Below, piece by piece: positions 15,902 to 23,831 of a DNA stretch of 64,000 nt. Numbering within the stretch: the stretch's first letter is position 1; the number at the start of each line of letters is the position of its first letter. The notes below the pieces were generated by a model. The model made no database searches. It saw only the letters and a program-made list of their open reading frames with translations, and was not told the DNA's origin. Origin of the DNA: an uncultured Lentisphaerota bacterium (GTDB lineage: Bacteria > Verrucomicrobiota > Kiritimatiellia > CAIQIC01); NCBI GenBank assembly GCA_903896925.1, contig CAITZM010000016.1, positions 64,859-128,858 of the forward strand, in the 5' to 3' direction. The position numbers were made by a program, and so were the translations under genes.

Positions 15902-17722
15902 ATGATGCGGACACATAACTGCGGCGAGTTGAAAAAGAGCCAGGTCACGGAGCGCGTGAAGCTGTGCGGCTGGGCGAACACGGTGCGCGACCACGGTGGC
16001 GTCATCTTCATCGACCTGCGCGACCGCTACGGGCTGACGCAGGTGCTGTTCGACCCCTCCGACAACAAGGCGGCGTGGGACATCGCGCAGGGCATCCGCG
16101 GCGAGACCTGCATCCAGATCGAGGGCCGGGTGACGGCGCGGCCGGACGACATGGTCAACGAGAAGCTGCCGACGGGCGAAATCGAAGTGCGCGCGGACCA
16201 GATCACGGTCTTCAACCGGTCGCAGACTCCGCCGTTCCCGCTCGACGACGAGGACGCGGCGAAGGTGGACGAGGAGCTGAAGCTGACCTACCGCTACCTC
16301 GACCTGCGGCGCGTGAAGATGCAGCGCAACCTGATCCAGCGGCACAAGATCATCAACGACGTCCGCAACTACCTCGACGGCCAGGATTTCCTGGAGATCG
16401 AGACACCGATCCTGACGAAGAGTACGCCGGAAGGCGCGCGCGATTACCTCGTGCCGAGCCGCGTCAACCCGGGCATGTTCTATGCGCTGCCGCAGGCGCC
16501 GCAGCAGTACAAGCAGCTGCTGATGATGTCGGGCATGGACCGCTACTTCCAGATCGCGCGCTGCTTCCGCGACGAGGACCTGCGCGCCGACCGCCAGCCG
16601 GAGTTCACGCAGATCGATGTCGAGATGAGCTTCCTGTCGCAGGAGGATATCTTCGGGCTGATCGACGGGATGCTCGCCCGCATCATGCGCGTGGCGGGGC
16701 ACGGCGAAATCAGCCTGCCGATCCCGCGGATGCCCTATGCCGAGGCGATGAACCGGTTCGGCAGCGACAAGCCCGACCTGCGGTTCGGCATGGAGATGGT
16801 GGACCTCTCCGACCTGTTCAAGACGACGACGTTCCGCGTGTTCGCCAACGTGCTCGCCAGCGGCGGCGTGGTCAAGGCGATCAACGCCAAGGGCCTCGCG
16901 GGCATCTCGCTCGGCCAGGCCGACGAGTGGACGAAGATCGCGAAGGAGTCGGGCCTCGGCGGCCTGGCGCACATCCGCATCCTGGCTGACGGCACGTGGA
17001 AGTCCCCGATCACCAAGTTCTTCTCCGAAGCCGAGAAGGCCGCGCTCACCGAGCGCCTGCAGATCGAAAACGGCGACCTGCTCCTGTTCGCCGCCGACAA
17101 GCCCGGCGTGGCCAACCCCGCGCTCGGCCGCCTGCGCCTGATCGCCGGCGCGGCCGCGGGCGTGATCGACAAGTCCAAATTCGCCTTCACCTGGATCACC
17201 GACTTCCCGCTGTTCGAGCAGAACGCCGAAGGCCAGGTGCAGTCCATGCACCATCCGTTCACCTCGCCGTATCCCGAGGACATGGAGCTGCTGGAGAGCG
17301 ATCCGCTCAAGATCCGCGCGCAGGCCTACGACATCGTGCTCAACGGCACGGAGCTCGGCGGCGGCAGCATCCGGATCCACAGCCCGGAATACCAGGCGCG
17401 CATCTTCAAGGCGCTCGGCATCCCGCCCAGCGAGATCGAGGACCGCTTCGGCCACCTGATCCGCGCCCTCGGGTACGGCACGCCGCCGCACGGCGGCATC
17501 GCGCTCGGCGTGGACCGCCTCGTCATGCTGATGGTGGGCGAGAACTCCATCCGCGACGTCATCGCGTTCCCGAAGACGCAAAAGGCGATGGATCTGATGA
17601 TGAACGCGCCGGCCCACGTGGACGCCAAGCAGTTGCGCGACGTCTATCTGCAGGTTTCCATCCCGGAGGCGAAGCCGGCGGAGGCCAAGCCCGCGGCCGC
17701 CCAGCCGCCCGCGGCGGTCTGA
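15902..17722 (+). CDS. aspS: Aspartyl-tRNA synthetase
   Basis: A class II synthetase of 606 residues, the bacterial length with the GAD insertion domain. An N-terminal OB fold for the anticodon comes first (VKLCGWANTVRDHGGVIFIDLRDRYG), then motif 1 (DFLEIETPILTKSTPEGARDYLVP), motif 2 with RYFQIARCFRDEDLRADRQPE split around residues 218-235, the GAD domain (about 290-420), and motif 3 GGIALGVDRLVMLM near residue 540. The last 20 residues are an Ala/Pro/Lys tail (AKPAEAKPAAAQPPAAV) that is not part of the fold. Two adjacent ATGs (15902 and 15905) are possible. Whether it also charges tRNA-Asn cannot be decided here. Confidence 0.95.
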   Translation: MMRTHNCGELKKSQVTERVKLCGWANTVRDHGGVIFIDLRDRYGLTQVLFDPSDNKAAWDIAQGIRGETCIQIEGRVTARPDDMVNEKLPTGEIEVRADQITVFNRSQTPPFPLDDEDAAKVDEELKLTYRYLDLRRVKMQRNLIQRHKIINDVRNYLDGQDFLEIETPILTKSTPEGARDYLVPSRVNPGMFYALPQAPQQYKQLLMMSGMDRYFQIARCFRDEDLRADRQPEFTQIDVEMSFLSQEDIFGLIDGMLARIMRVAGHGEISLPIPRMPYAEAMNRFGSDKPDLRFGMEMVDLSDLFKTTTFRVFANVLASGGVVKAINAKGLAGISLGQADEWTKIAKESGLGGLAHIRILADGTWKSPITKFFSEAEKAALTERLQIENGDLLLFAADKPGVANPALGRLRLIAGAAAGVIDKSKFAFTWITDFPLFEQNAEGQVQSMHHPFTSPYPEDMELLESDPLKIRAQAYDIVLNGTELGGGSIRIHSPEYQARIFKALGIPPSEIEDRFGHLIRALGYGTPPHGGIALGVDRLVMLMVGENSIRDVIAFPKTQKAMDLMMNAPAHVDAKQLRDVYLQVSIPEAKPAEAKPAAAQPPAAV

Positions 17723-17749
17723 TCCCGGGCTTGGTGGTGGTGCGGTGCG

Positions 17750-17776
17750 CAAGGGCTGCCATGAACTGGCAGCCCT
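17750..17776 (+). terminator. Hairpin terminator after aspS
   Basis: AAGGGCTGCCA and TGGCAGCCCTT form a perfect 11-bp stem with a 5-base loop, 28 bases after the aspS stop. The following sequence (GCTGTTGG) is only weakly T-rich, so termination may be partial. Confidence 0.6.
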
Positions 17777-17886
17777 TGCTGTTGGTCCTGATCGGCTGCC
17801 TAGGGTAGGTGTCAGCCTTGCTGGCAACAAAGTTCTGCTCCGCAAATTTCCAGCGTCGCAAAGACAGGCTGGAAGGGGGGAGGCCT

Positions 17887-18024
17887 GTGGCGGCACGCGT
17901 CCCGCGTGCCGGTGCAGGCGGCGTCCCGCCGCCTCGGCGCGTGCGCCCTCCTGTCGGTCGTCGGCGACGAATAAGCCGGGCGGGGACGCCCGGCTCACCG
18001 GCAGGCGTGGACGCCTGCCGCCAC
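17887..18024. repeat. Cluster of four GCGTCCCGC-type hairpins (BIME-like element)
   Basis: Four perfect or near-perfect stem-loops follow each other: 17892-17910 (GGCACGCGTCCCGCGTGCC), 17916-17934 (AGGCGGCGTCCCGCCGCCT), 17975-17994 (GCCGGGCGGGGACGCCCGGC) and 17999-18020. The first two present GTCCC at the tip, and the last two present its complement (GGGAC, GGAC). The whole block begins with GTGGCGG and ends with CCGCCAC, so it is itself an inverted repeat. It is non-coding and lies between aspS and the KDG locus. Confidence 0.7.
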
Positions 18025-18233
18025 GCGCAAGCAAGCGCCGTCCAGTTCCGCATGCGGGCGAGCAATGAAAGGCTCAGGATCTTGTAGAATTATCGCACAA
18101 TTGTACAACTATGCGACCGGGCTGCGAACTTCTGCGTCCTATCGCGCCGGTCCGGCTGAGCGGGTTTTCGTCCGGGGCGCCGGCAAGCGGCGGCCCTGCG
18201 AAAATGGCGCCCAAGGCGCGCTTTCAAATCCAG

Positions 18234-18289
18234 TTGACGCGTCCGCGGCGCAGCTGTATACAGGTTCCACCAACCGGTATACCGGTTGG
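18234..18289 (+). promoter_or_regulatory. Promoter and palindromic operators of the KDG locus
   Basis: TTGACG (18234-18239) and TATACA (18257-18262) are spaced by 17 bases, an excellent sigma-70 pair. The -10 box lies inside a perfect 10-bp palindrome CTGTATACAG (18254-18263). The probable start site is covered by the perfect 20-bp palindrome CCAACCGGTATACCGGTTGG (18270-18289). The two palindromes share the core GTATAC and their centres are 21 bp apart, two helical turns. The site lies just before the GntR/FCD regulator gene, and UxuR/ExuR-type operators of this family carry a TTGGTATACCAA-like core, so autoregulation and repression of the operon is the natural reading. Confidence 0.8.
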
Positions 18290-18306
18290 CGGGCGGCGGC
18301 AAGACG

Positions 18307-19089
18307 ATGAGCACAACCTTAAGCGCGGTGGCCTACCGGCACATCCAGCGCCAGCTGTTGCGGGCGCGGCTGCGGTCCGGGGCGAAGATCTCGGAGCACA
18401 GCCTGGCGCGCGAGCTGGGCATCAGCCGCACGCCGGTGCGGGAGGCGATCCGGCGCCTGGAGTCGGAAGGCATGCTGCGCCAGGTGGCGTCCAGCGGCAC
18501 GTTCGTCGCCGAGCCGGACCGCGCGCAGCTGGTCGAGGCCTACGAGGTCCGCATGGCGCTGGAGGCGTTCGCCGTCCGGCGCGCCGCGCTGCACATGCTC
18601 CCCCGCCAGATCCACGAGCTGCAGCAGCTATGCGACGAGATGCGCGCGGCGATCACCGCCTTCCGCAATGCCGGCACGGGGCTGATGGAGGGCGCGCCGC
18701 TGCGGCGCTACCTGCTCGCCGATCTCGCTTTTCACCTCCTGCTGCTGCGCGCGGCGGGCAACCGGCATGCGCTGAAAATTTATTCCGACGTCCACATCCG
18801 CAGCGCCATCTTCGGCTATCGCAGCCACCAGCGCGATCTCCACCATCTGGCCCACGTCTGGCTGCAGCACGCGCGCGTGGCGCGGGCCGTACGGCTGCGC
18901 CACGCGGAGGCGGCGCAGCGGTTGCTGGAAAAGCATATGCAGTCCAGTCTCGACGCCGCGCTGGCGGCCTTCGATGCGCGGCGGCCGGACGAGCGTGTGT
19001 CGCCGCCGCCGGCCGACCTGGCGAAGGCGATGGAAGCCATGATCGCCGATGTGGCGCAAGGCGGCGCGGCGCCTAAACGGACGCGCTGA
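18307..19089 (+). CDS. GntR-family (FCD-type) transcriptional regulator of the KDG locus
   Basis: The 260-residue protein has an N-terminal winged helix (about 10-75) with the GntR signature SLARELGISRTPVREAIRRL followed by LRQVASSGTFV, and an all-helical FCD effector domain (about 85-225: VEAYEVRMALEAFAVRRA, DLAFHLLLLRAAGN, HLAHVWLQHARVA). The FCD metal/ligand residues D and H are recognisable in DLAFHLLLL. FCD regulators of sugar-acid operons respond to uronates or their keto-deoxy products. The gene is the first of the operon and sits 17 bases after a perfect palindromic operator. ATG 18307 is preferred to TTG 18286, which would lie inside the operator. Confidence 0.9.
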   Translation: MSTTLSAVAYRHIQRQLLRARLRSGAKISEHSLARELGISRTPVREAIRRLESEGMLRQVASSGTFVAEPDRAQLVEAYEVRMALEAFAVRRAALHMLPRQIHELQQLCDEMRAAITAFRNAGTGLMEGAPLRRYLLADLAFHLLLLRAAGNRHALKIYSDVHIRSAIFGYRSHQRDLHHLAHVWLQHARVARAVRLRHAEAAQRLLEKHMQSSLDAALAAFDARRPDERVSPPPADLAKAMEAMIADVAQGGAAPKRTR

Positions 19090-19109
19090 TTTCTGGAGAG
19101 GAAACGAAC

Positions 19110-21821
19110 ATGAAGATGCGAAACCTGTGGAGTGTGGCGCTGGTGGGGTTGTGCGCGGTGTTGGCGCAGGCGGCGAAAGCGCCGGCGGACAGCGAGATCA
19201 CCGGCGCGGCGCCGTGTCTGCCGCCGTTGAATGCCCAGCCGGGGCCGGAATACGCCGACAGCGTCCGCATGTTCCAAGGCATCCCCGCCATCGAACGCGC
19301 ACCGAATGGACGGCTCTGGGCGGCGTGGTACGGCGGCGGCGTCACCGAGGACCGGCATAACTACATCATCCTCGACACCAGCGGCGATGACGGTAAGACG
19401 TGGCAGCGCGCGCTGGTCCTCGATCCCGACCGCGACGGGCCGTGGCGCGCGTTCGACCCGTGCCTGTGGCACGACCCCGCCGGCAAGCTCTGGCTCTTCT
19501 GGGCGCAGCGGCCCGACGGCCGCCCGGCCGACTGCATGGCGATATGCACGGCCGATTCCGGCAACGCCGCGGCCACGTGGACCGCGCCACGCCGCGTGTT
19601 CGAAGGCATCCTGATGAACAAGCCGCTGGCCATCGCCGGCAACCGCTGGCTGATGCCGGCCGCCGTGTGGTTCAGCAACGACAGCGCGCGTGTCTTCATG
19701 TCCACCGACCAGGGTGCGACCTTCACGCGCCTCGGCGCGGCCGGCGTCCCCGGGCCGAAGGACCGCAACTGCGATGAACACATGCTTGTGCAGCGCAAGG
19801 ATGGTTCGCTCTGGATGCTCGTCCGCACCGGCTACGGCATCGGCGGGAGCACCTCGACCGATGGCGGCCAGACGTGGAGCGCTGTGCAGCCGGGCGGCAT
19901 ACCGCACCCGGTCACGCGCTTCTCCATCCGCCGTCTCGCCAGCGGGAAGCTCCTGCTCGTACGCCATAATCCGCCGGCCGAACACGCCAAGGTGCGTTCG
20001 CACCTGTCGGCCTTTCTTTCCGATGACGACGGGCGGACCTGGAAGGGCGGCTTGCTGCTCGACGAGCGTGGTGGCGTTTCCTATCCCGACTTCGTGCAGG
20101 CTGCCGATGGGCGCCTCTACATCATCTATGATTTCGCGCGCACCAAGGAAAAAGAAATCCTGATGGCCGTCATCAGCGAGGACGATGTACTCGCGGGCAA
20201 GCTCACGTCGCCCGCTTCCCGCCTGCGCGTCCGCGTCAACCAGGCCACCGGCGTCAACCCGGGCACCCGGCCGCCGCCGGCAAAAGCCGCCCGGGTCGCC
20301 ACGGTGCCGTTGCGGGCCGGGCCCGCGCCGGAGCTGGAGTTTTCCGAAGGGCAGGCCGACGTGCTCGTGCCTGGAGTGAAACTTTTCCTCGACCGGACCT
20401 ACGGGGCGAAGGAAGTGCCCGCCGCGCTGTGCGACAAGAAGTTCATCCGCTACAGCATCGAGCGTGGCCGCGCCATCTGCCGCCGGCCTGGCGTGATCTA
20501 TCTGTTGACGCCCTCGGCCGGCCGCCAGCACGACAGCCTCGCAGAGGACCTGCTCAAGCGCGGTTTCCAGCAGGTGGATATCCCCGAATGCATGCTCTTC
20601 GACGGCCAGCAAAACATCAGTTCCGTGTTCCAGAAAGAGCTGAAGCAGGACGAAGTGCTCGAGTTCGAGAAATGGGGCGTGCTGGTCCTCGCCGGCGCGG
20701 AGTCCAAGACCAGCCGCATCAGCTCCGTCGAACTCGCCGCCAACCCGGCGCTCGTGGCCCTCTGGGATCCGCAGGTGCCCTTCCCGGAGTTCGACGCCAT
20801 GCCCGATCTGCCCGTCGTGACGCACGTCCAGGTCGAGCGCGCGCAGCCCGAGGGTTTCCACTACCTCCACGAGCCGGCGATCGCCTGGTACAAGGACCAC
20901 CTCTACGCCGGCTGGGCGAATCATCAATTGTTCGAGGCCAACGTGAAGGAAGAGCTGCTGCGCGGCCGCCGCTCCACCGACGGCGGGCTTTCCTGGAGCC
21001 CGGCCGCGACGTGGGTCGAGCCCCCGCTGCTCGCCAGCGAGAGCTACAACCATCCTGTGCTGATGGAGCATCAGGGCAAGCTCTGGGGCTTCTTCACAGG
21101 GTGGGACAAGGAAATACCGCATGCGGAAATTTTCACGCTCGACGAAGCCAAACAGCAGTGGCAGCCACAGCACGCGCAGATTCCCGGTTTCGTCCCGTTC
21201 ACGCCGCCGCGCAAGATGCGCGATGGCAACTGGATTCTCGGCGGCGAATTGAACTGGTATGAGGCTGCGGTGGCGATCAGCCACGGCGACGACTTCACGA
21301 AGTGGGACGTGGTCCAGCTGCCGCGGCCGGAGAAGCTCAAGTTGATGTTCCCCGAGACGACGCTCTTCGAGCGCGGCGCGGAACTCATCGCCATCTGCCG
21401 GCCGAAGGATGCCAAGACCGCACCCTGCGCCAGCAGCAAGGACTGCGGACGCACCTGGACCCCACTCGCCTTGAGCAACTTCCCGCTCGCAGCCAGCAAA
21501 CCGCTCTGCGGGCGCTTGAGCACGGGCCAGCAATACCTGGTCACCGACAATCTCGAGCAGAGCCGCTGCCTGCTCTCCATCGCCGTGACGGCGCCCGGCG
21601 GCGACAAATTCTGCCGCATCTGGAAGATCCGTCACCAGCAGACGCCGCTGCGCCGCCTGCTTGGCTCGCCCAAGAGCACAAAAGGGCACGTCGGCGGTCA
21701 CACCGAATGGTCCTATCCCGCCGCCATCGAACACGACGGCAAGCTCTACGTGATTTACACGCAAGGCAAAGAGGACTGCGCGTTGTCGATCATTCCGCTC
21801 ACGGCCCTGGCGATCGAGTGA
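19110..21821 (+). CDS. Secreted protein with two BNR/sialidase-like propellers
   Basis: A strong Shine-Dalgarno (GGAGAGG) precedes ATG 19110. The 903-residue product has a signal peptide (to about residue 21) and two separate regions with Asp-box motifs (S-x-D-x-G-x-T-W): GDDGKTW near 92, STDGGQTW near 249 and SDDDGRTW near 304 in the first, STDGGLSW near 621 and SKDCGRTW near 776 in the second. Residues about 420-560 join them and are not propeller-like. The sialidase-type FRIP arginine motif is not clear, so activity as a sialidase is not shown. Its place between an FCD regulator and KDG/KDPG enzymes suggests an extracytoplasmic glycan or sugar-acid-releasing role. Confidence 0.8.
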   Translation: MKMRNLWSVALVGLCAVLAQAAKAPADSEITGAAPCLPPLNAQPGPEYADSVRMFQGIPAIERAPNGRLWAAWYGGGVTEDRHNYIILDTSGDDGKTWQRALVLDPDRDGPWRAFDPCLWHDPAGKLWLFWAQRPDGRPADCMAICTADSGNAAATWTAPRRVFEGILMNKPLAIAGNRWLMPAAVWFSNDSARVFMSTDQGATFTRLGAAGVPGPKDRNCDEHMLVQRKDGSLWMLVRTGYGIGGSTSTDGGQTWSAVQPGGIPHPVTRFSIRRLASGKLLLVRHNPPAEHAKVRSHLSAFLSDDDGRTWKGGLLLDERGGVSYPDFVQAADGRLYIIYDFARTKEKEILMAVISEDDVLAGKLTSPASRLRVRVNQATGVNPGTRPPPAKAARVATVPLRAGPAPELEFSEGQADVLVPGVKLFLDRTYGAKEVPAALCDKKFIRYSIERGRAICRRPGVIYLLTPSAGRQHDSLAEDLLKRGFQQVDIPECMLFDGQQNISSVFQKELKQDEVLEFEKWGVLVLAGAESKTSRISSVELAANPALVALWDPQVPFPEFDAMPDLPVVTHVQVERAQPEGFHYLHEPAIAWYKDHLYAGWANHQLFEANVKEELLRGRRSTDGGLSWSPAATWVEPPLLASESYNHPVLMEHQGKLWGFFTGWDKEIPHAEIFTLDEAKQQWQPQHAQIPGFVPFTPPRKMRDGNWILGGELNWYEAAVAISHGDDFTKWDVVQLPRPEKLKLMFPETTLFERGAELIAICRPKDAKTAPCASSKDCGRTWTPLALSNFPLAASKPLCGRLSTGQQYLVTDNLEQSRCLLSIAVTAPGGDKFCRIWKIRHQQTPLRRLLGSPKSTKGHVGGHTEWSYPAAIEHDGKLYVIYTQGKEDCALSIIPLTALAIE

Positions 21822-21854
21822 CGCGATGAACTTAATTTTCAACAGGAGAACAAA

Positions 21855-22517
21855 ATGAATACGGAAAAAATCATGGCGCGGATGCAGCGCACGGGTGTGC
21901 TGGCCGTGCTGGTGGTGGATCGGGCGGAGGATGCCGTGCCGCTGGCGCGCGCGTTGCTGGCCGGCGGGGTGGACATCATGGAGCTGACGCTGCGCACGCC
22001 GGTGGCCGTGGAGGCCTTGCGGCGCATCGTCGGCGAAGTGCCGGAGATGCTGGCGGGCATGGGCACGGTGCTCACGCCGCAGCAGGTGCAGGAGGTGCAG
22101 GCCGCGGGCGCGGCATTCGGCGTGGCGCCCGGCACCAACCCGCGCGTGATCCAAGCGGCCGCGGCCGCGGGCCTGCCCTTCGCCCCGGGCGTGGTCACGC
22201 CCACCGATATCGAGCACGCCGTGGAATGCGGCTGCCGGCTGTTGAAGTTTTTCCCCGCCGAGACCTCGGGCGGCCTGAAACACCTGAAATACATGGCCGC
22301 GCCCTTTGCGCACCTGAACGTGCGTTTCATTCCGCTGGGCGGGCTGGACCTGACCAACCTCGAAAAGTACCTGGGCGATCCGCTGATCCAGGCGGTCGGC
22401 GGTTCGTGGCTGGCGCCGCGCGAGCTGATCAAACAGCAGGCGTGGCAGCGGATCACCGACAACGCGCGGCAGGCGATGCAGCTCGTGCAGCGCGTCCGGC
22501 CGGGAGGTGCGCAATGA
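21855..22517 (+). CDS. eda: KDPG/KHG aldolase
   Basis: This class I aldolase splits 2-keto-3-deoxy-6-phosphogluconate into pyruvate and glyceraldehyde-3-phosphate. The 220-residue protein has the catalytic Glu in MELTLRTP (residue about 44), the GMGTVL phosphate-side motif, the GTNPRV segment and the Schiff-base lysine in LLKFFPAE (about 133). Length fits the family. A good Shine-Dalgarno (CAGGAGAAC) precedes ATG 21855. Its stop overlaps the start of the sugar kinase (ATGA), so kinase and aldolase are made together, which is the expected pairing for KDG to KDPG to pyruvate. Confidence 0.92.
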   Translation: MNTEKIMARMQRTGVLAVLVVDRAEDAVPLARALLAGGVDIMELTLRTPVAVEALRRIVGEVPEMLAGMGTVLTPQQVQEVQAAGAAFGVAPGTNPRVIQAAAAAGLPFAPGVVTPTDIEHAVECGCRLLKFFPAETSGGLKHLKYMAAPFAHLNVRFIPLGGLDLTNLEKYLGDPLIQAVGGSWLAPRELIKQQAWQRITDNARQAMQLVQRVRPGGAQ

Positions 22518-23605
22518 ACCAGTTGGTCACCTTCGGCGAGATCATGGGTCGCGTCGCGCCGCCGGGTTTCCTGCGCTTCCGGCAGGCGATGCCCGGCGCG
22601 CTCGATTTCACCTTCGCGGGCGCGGAGGCGTCGGTCGCCGCGTCGGTCGCCTACCTCGGCGGCACGGCGGCGTTCGTGACGGCGCTGCCCCAGCACGCGA
22701 TCGGCGACGCCTGCGTGGCTAACCTGCGGGCGATGGGCGTGGACACGCAGTACATCGTGCGCACGAAGCAGGGCCGGCTGGGACTCTATTTCTTGGAGAC
22801 CGGCGCCAACCAGAGGCCGAGCAACGTGATCTATGACCGCGCCGGCTCGGCGATCAGCCTGACGCCGGTGGAAAAATATCCGTGGAAGGAAATTTTTACC
22901 GGGGTGCGCTGGTTCCATATCTCCGGCATCACGCCGGCGATCTCCGCGACGGCCGCCGCGGCCGCGCTGGCGGCGGTGCAGGCGGCGCGTGCCGCGGGCG
23001 TGACGGTCTCGTGCGACCTGAATTTTCGGCGCAAGCTGTGGAGCTGGGAGCCGGCTACCGATCCGCAGGTGCTGGCGCAGCGGACCATGCGGCAGGTCCT
23101 GCCCTTCGTGGATGTCGTCATCGGCAACGAGGAGGACGCCGGCGAGGTGCTGGGCATCCACGCGACGGACACCGATGTGCAGTCGGGCAAGGTCGCCAAC
23201 GAACGCTATCCCGACGTCTCGCGGCAGGTCGTCGCCCAGTTCCCGCAGGTCACGCACGTGGCGATCACGCTGCGGGAGAGCCTCTCGGCCTCGCACAACA
23301 ACTGGGGCGCGATGCTGTTCGACGCCCGCGAGGACCGCGCCTATTTCGCGCCGCTCAGCGCCGGCCAGTATCAGCCCTACAAGATCACCCACATCGTGGA
23401 CCGCGTCGGTGGCGGCGACGCCTTTGCCGCGGGCCTGATCTTTGCGCGGCTCACGCCGGAGCTGAGCGCCCCTCAGACCGCCCTGGCCTTTGCCGTGGCC
23501 TCGTCGTGCCTGGCGCACTCGATTTCCGGCGACTACAACTTCTCCAGCCGCGCCGAGGTCGAGGCCCTGATGCAGGGTTCGGCGTCCGGCCGCGTGGTGC
23601 GCTGA
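22514..23605 (+). CDS. kdgK: PfkB-family sugar kinase, probable 2-keto-3-deoxygluconate kinase
   Basis: The 363-residue protein belongs to the ribokinase/PfkB fold: TFGEIMGRVAPPG at the N terminus, the AGAEASVAASVAYLGG glycine-rich region, CDLNFRRKLW (the D-x-N-x-R of KDG kinases), VIGNEEDAGEVLG, and the catalytic-base region DRVGGGDAFAAGL (about residue 295), where the usual DTxGAGD reads DRVGGGD, as in other KDG kinases. Coupling to the aldolase by ATGA and the FCD regulator upstream support KDG as substrate. It would phosphorylate KDG at C6 with ATP. It is about 30-50 residues longer than E. coli KdgK. Confidence 0.88.
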   Translation: MNQLVTFGEIMGRVAPPGFLRFRQAMPGALDFTFAGAEASVAASVAYLGGTAAFVTALPQHAIGDACVANLRAMGVDTQYIVRTKQGRLGLYFLETGANQRPSNVIYDRAGSAISLTPVEKYPWKEIFTGVRWFHISGITPAISATAAAAALAAVQAARAAGVTVSCDLNFRRKLWSWEPATDPQVLAQRTMRQVLPFVDVVIGNEEDAGEVLGIHATDTDVQSGKVANERYPDVSRQVVAQFPQVTHVAITLRESLSASHNNWGAMLFDAREDRAYFAPLSAGQYQPYKITHIVDRVGGGDAFAAGLIFARLTPELSAPQTALAFAVASSCLAHSISGDYNFSSRAEVEALMQGSASGRVVR

Positions 23606-23653
23606 ACGGAGTGGTTAAAAAAGGACCTGTCATCCAGCGGCGCCAGTGCCCTG

Positions 23654-23681
23654 TTTTACATTTAGTGCGCTTAATGTAAAA
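23654..23681. promoter_or_regulatory. 28-bp near-palindrome, operator-like
   Basis: TTTTACATT and AATGTAAAA are perfect 9-base arms around a core that is itself nearly symmetrical (AGTGCGCT). The site lies 48 bases after the kdgK stop and 9 bases before a short open frame at 23691. It is AT-rich against its GC-rich surroundings, which is typical of an operator or of a remnant acquired region. I do not recognise the regulator. Confidence 0.5.
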
Positions 23682-23690
23682 TACGCCTGC

Positions 23691-23807
23691 ATGCAGTACC
23701 GCCCAGAATGGAACAACAGATTCAGTCCGCACGCCGTACCAGCAGAGGGTGGGCGGCTGCTCCTTCATTTCGAAGCGCTCGACACGCTGCTCTGTGTCGA
23801 TGATTGA
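23691..23807 (+). CDS. Possible 38-residue peptide or gene remnant
   Basis: ATG 23691 opens a 38-codon frame ending at TGA 23805-23807. The product begins MQYRPEWNNRFSPH and ends HFEALDTLLCVDD, with balanced amino acid use unlike chance GC-rich frames. No Shine-Dalgarno is obvious, but a 28-bp palindrome lies just upstream. It may be a small protein, or the fused ends of a deleted gene. I cannot assign a family. Confidence 0.3.
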   Translation: MQYRPEWNNRFSPHAVPAEGGRLLLHFEALDTLLCVDD

Positions 23808-23831
23808 CCGCGCAACGGATCAACCTGCACC

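Noticed and set aside
17887-18024. CRISPR array or tandem terminators
   Set aside because: The hairpins differ in sequence and orientation and lack both spacers and T tracts; a REP/BIME-like reading fits better.
15815-18034. Minus-strand frame of 739 codons over aspS
   Set aside because: aspS is complete with all class II motifs; the antisense product is a His/Arg/Val-rich shadow.
19110-21821. Confirmed sialidase
   Set aside because: Asp-boxes only show the propeller fold; the catalytic arginine/tyrosine set could not be identified by eye.
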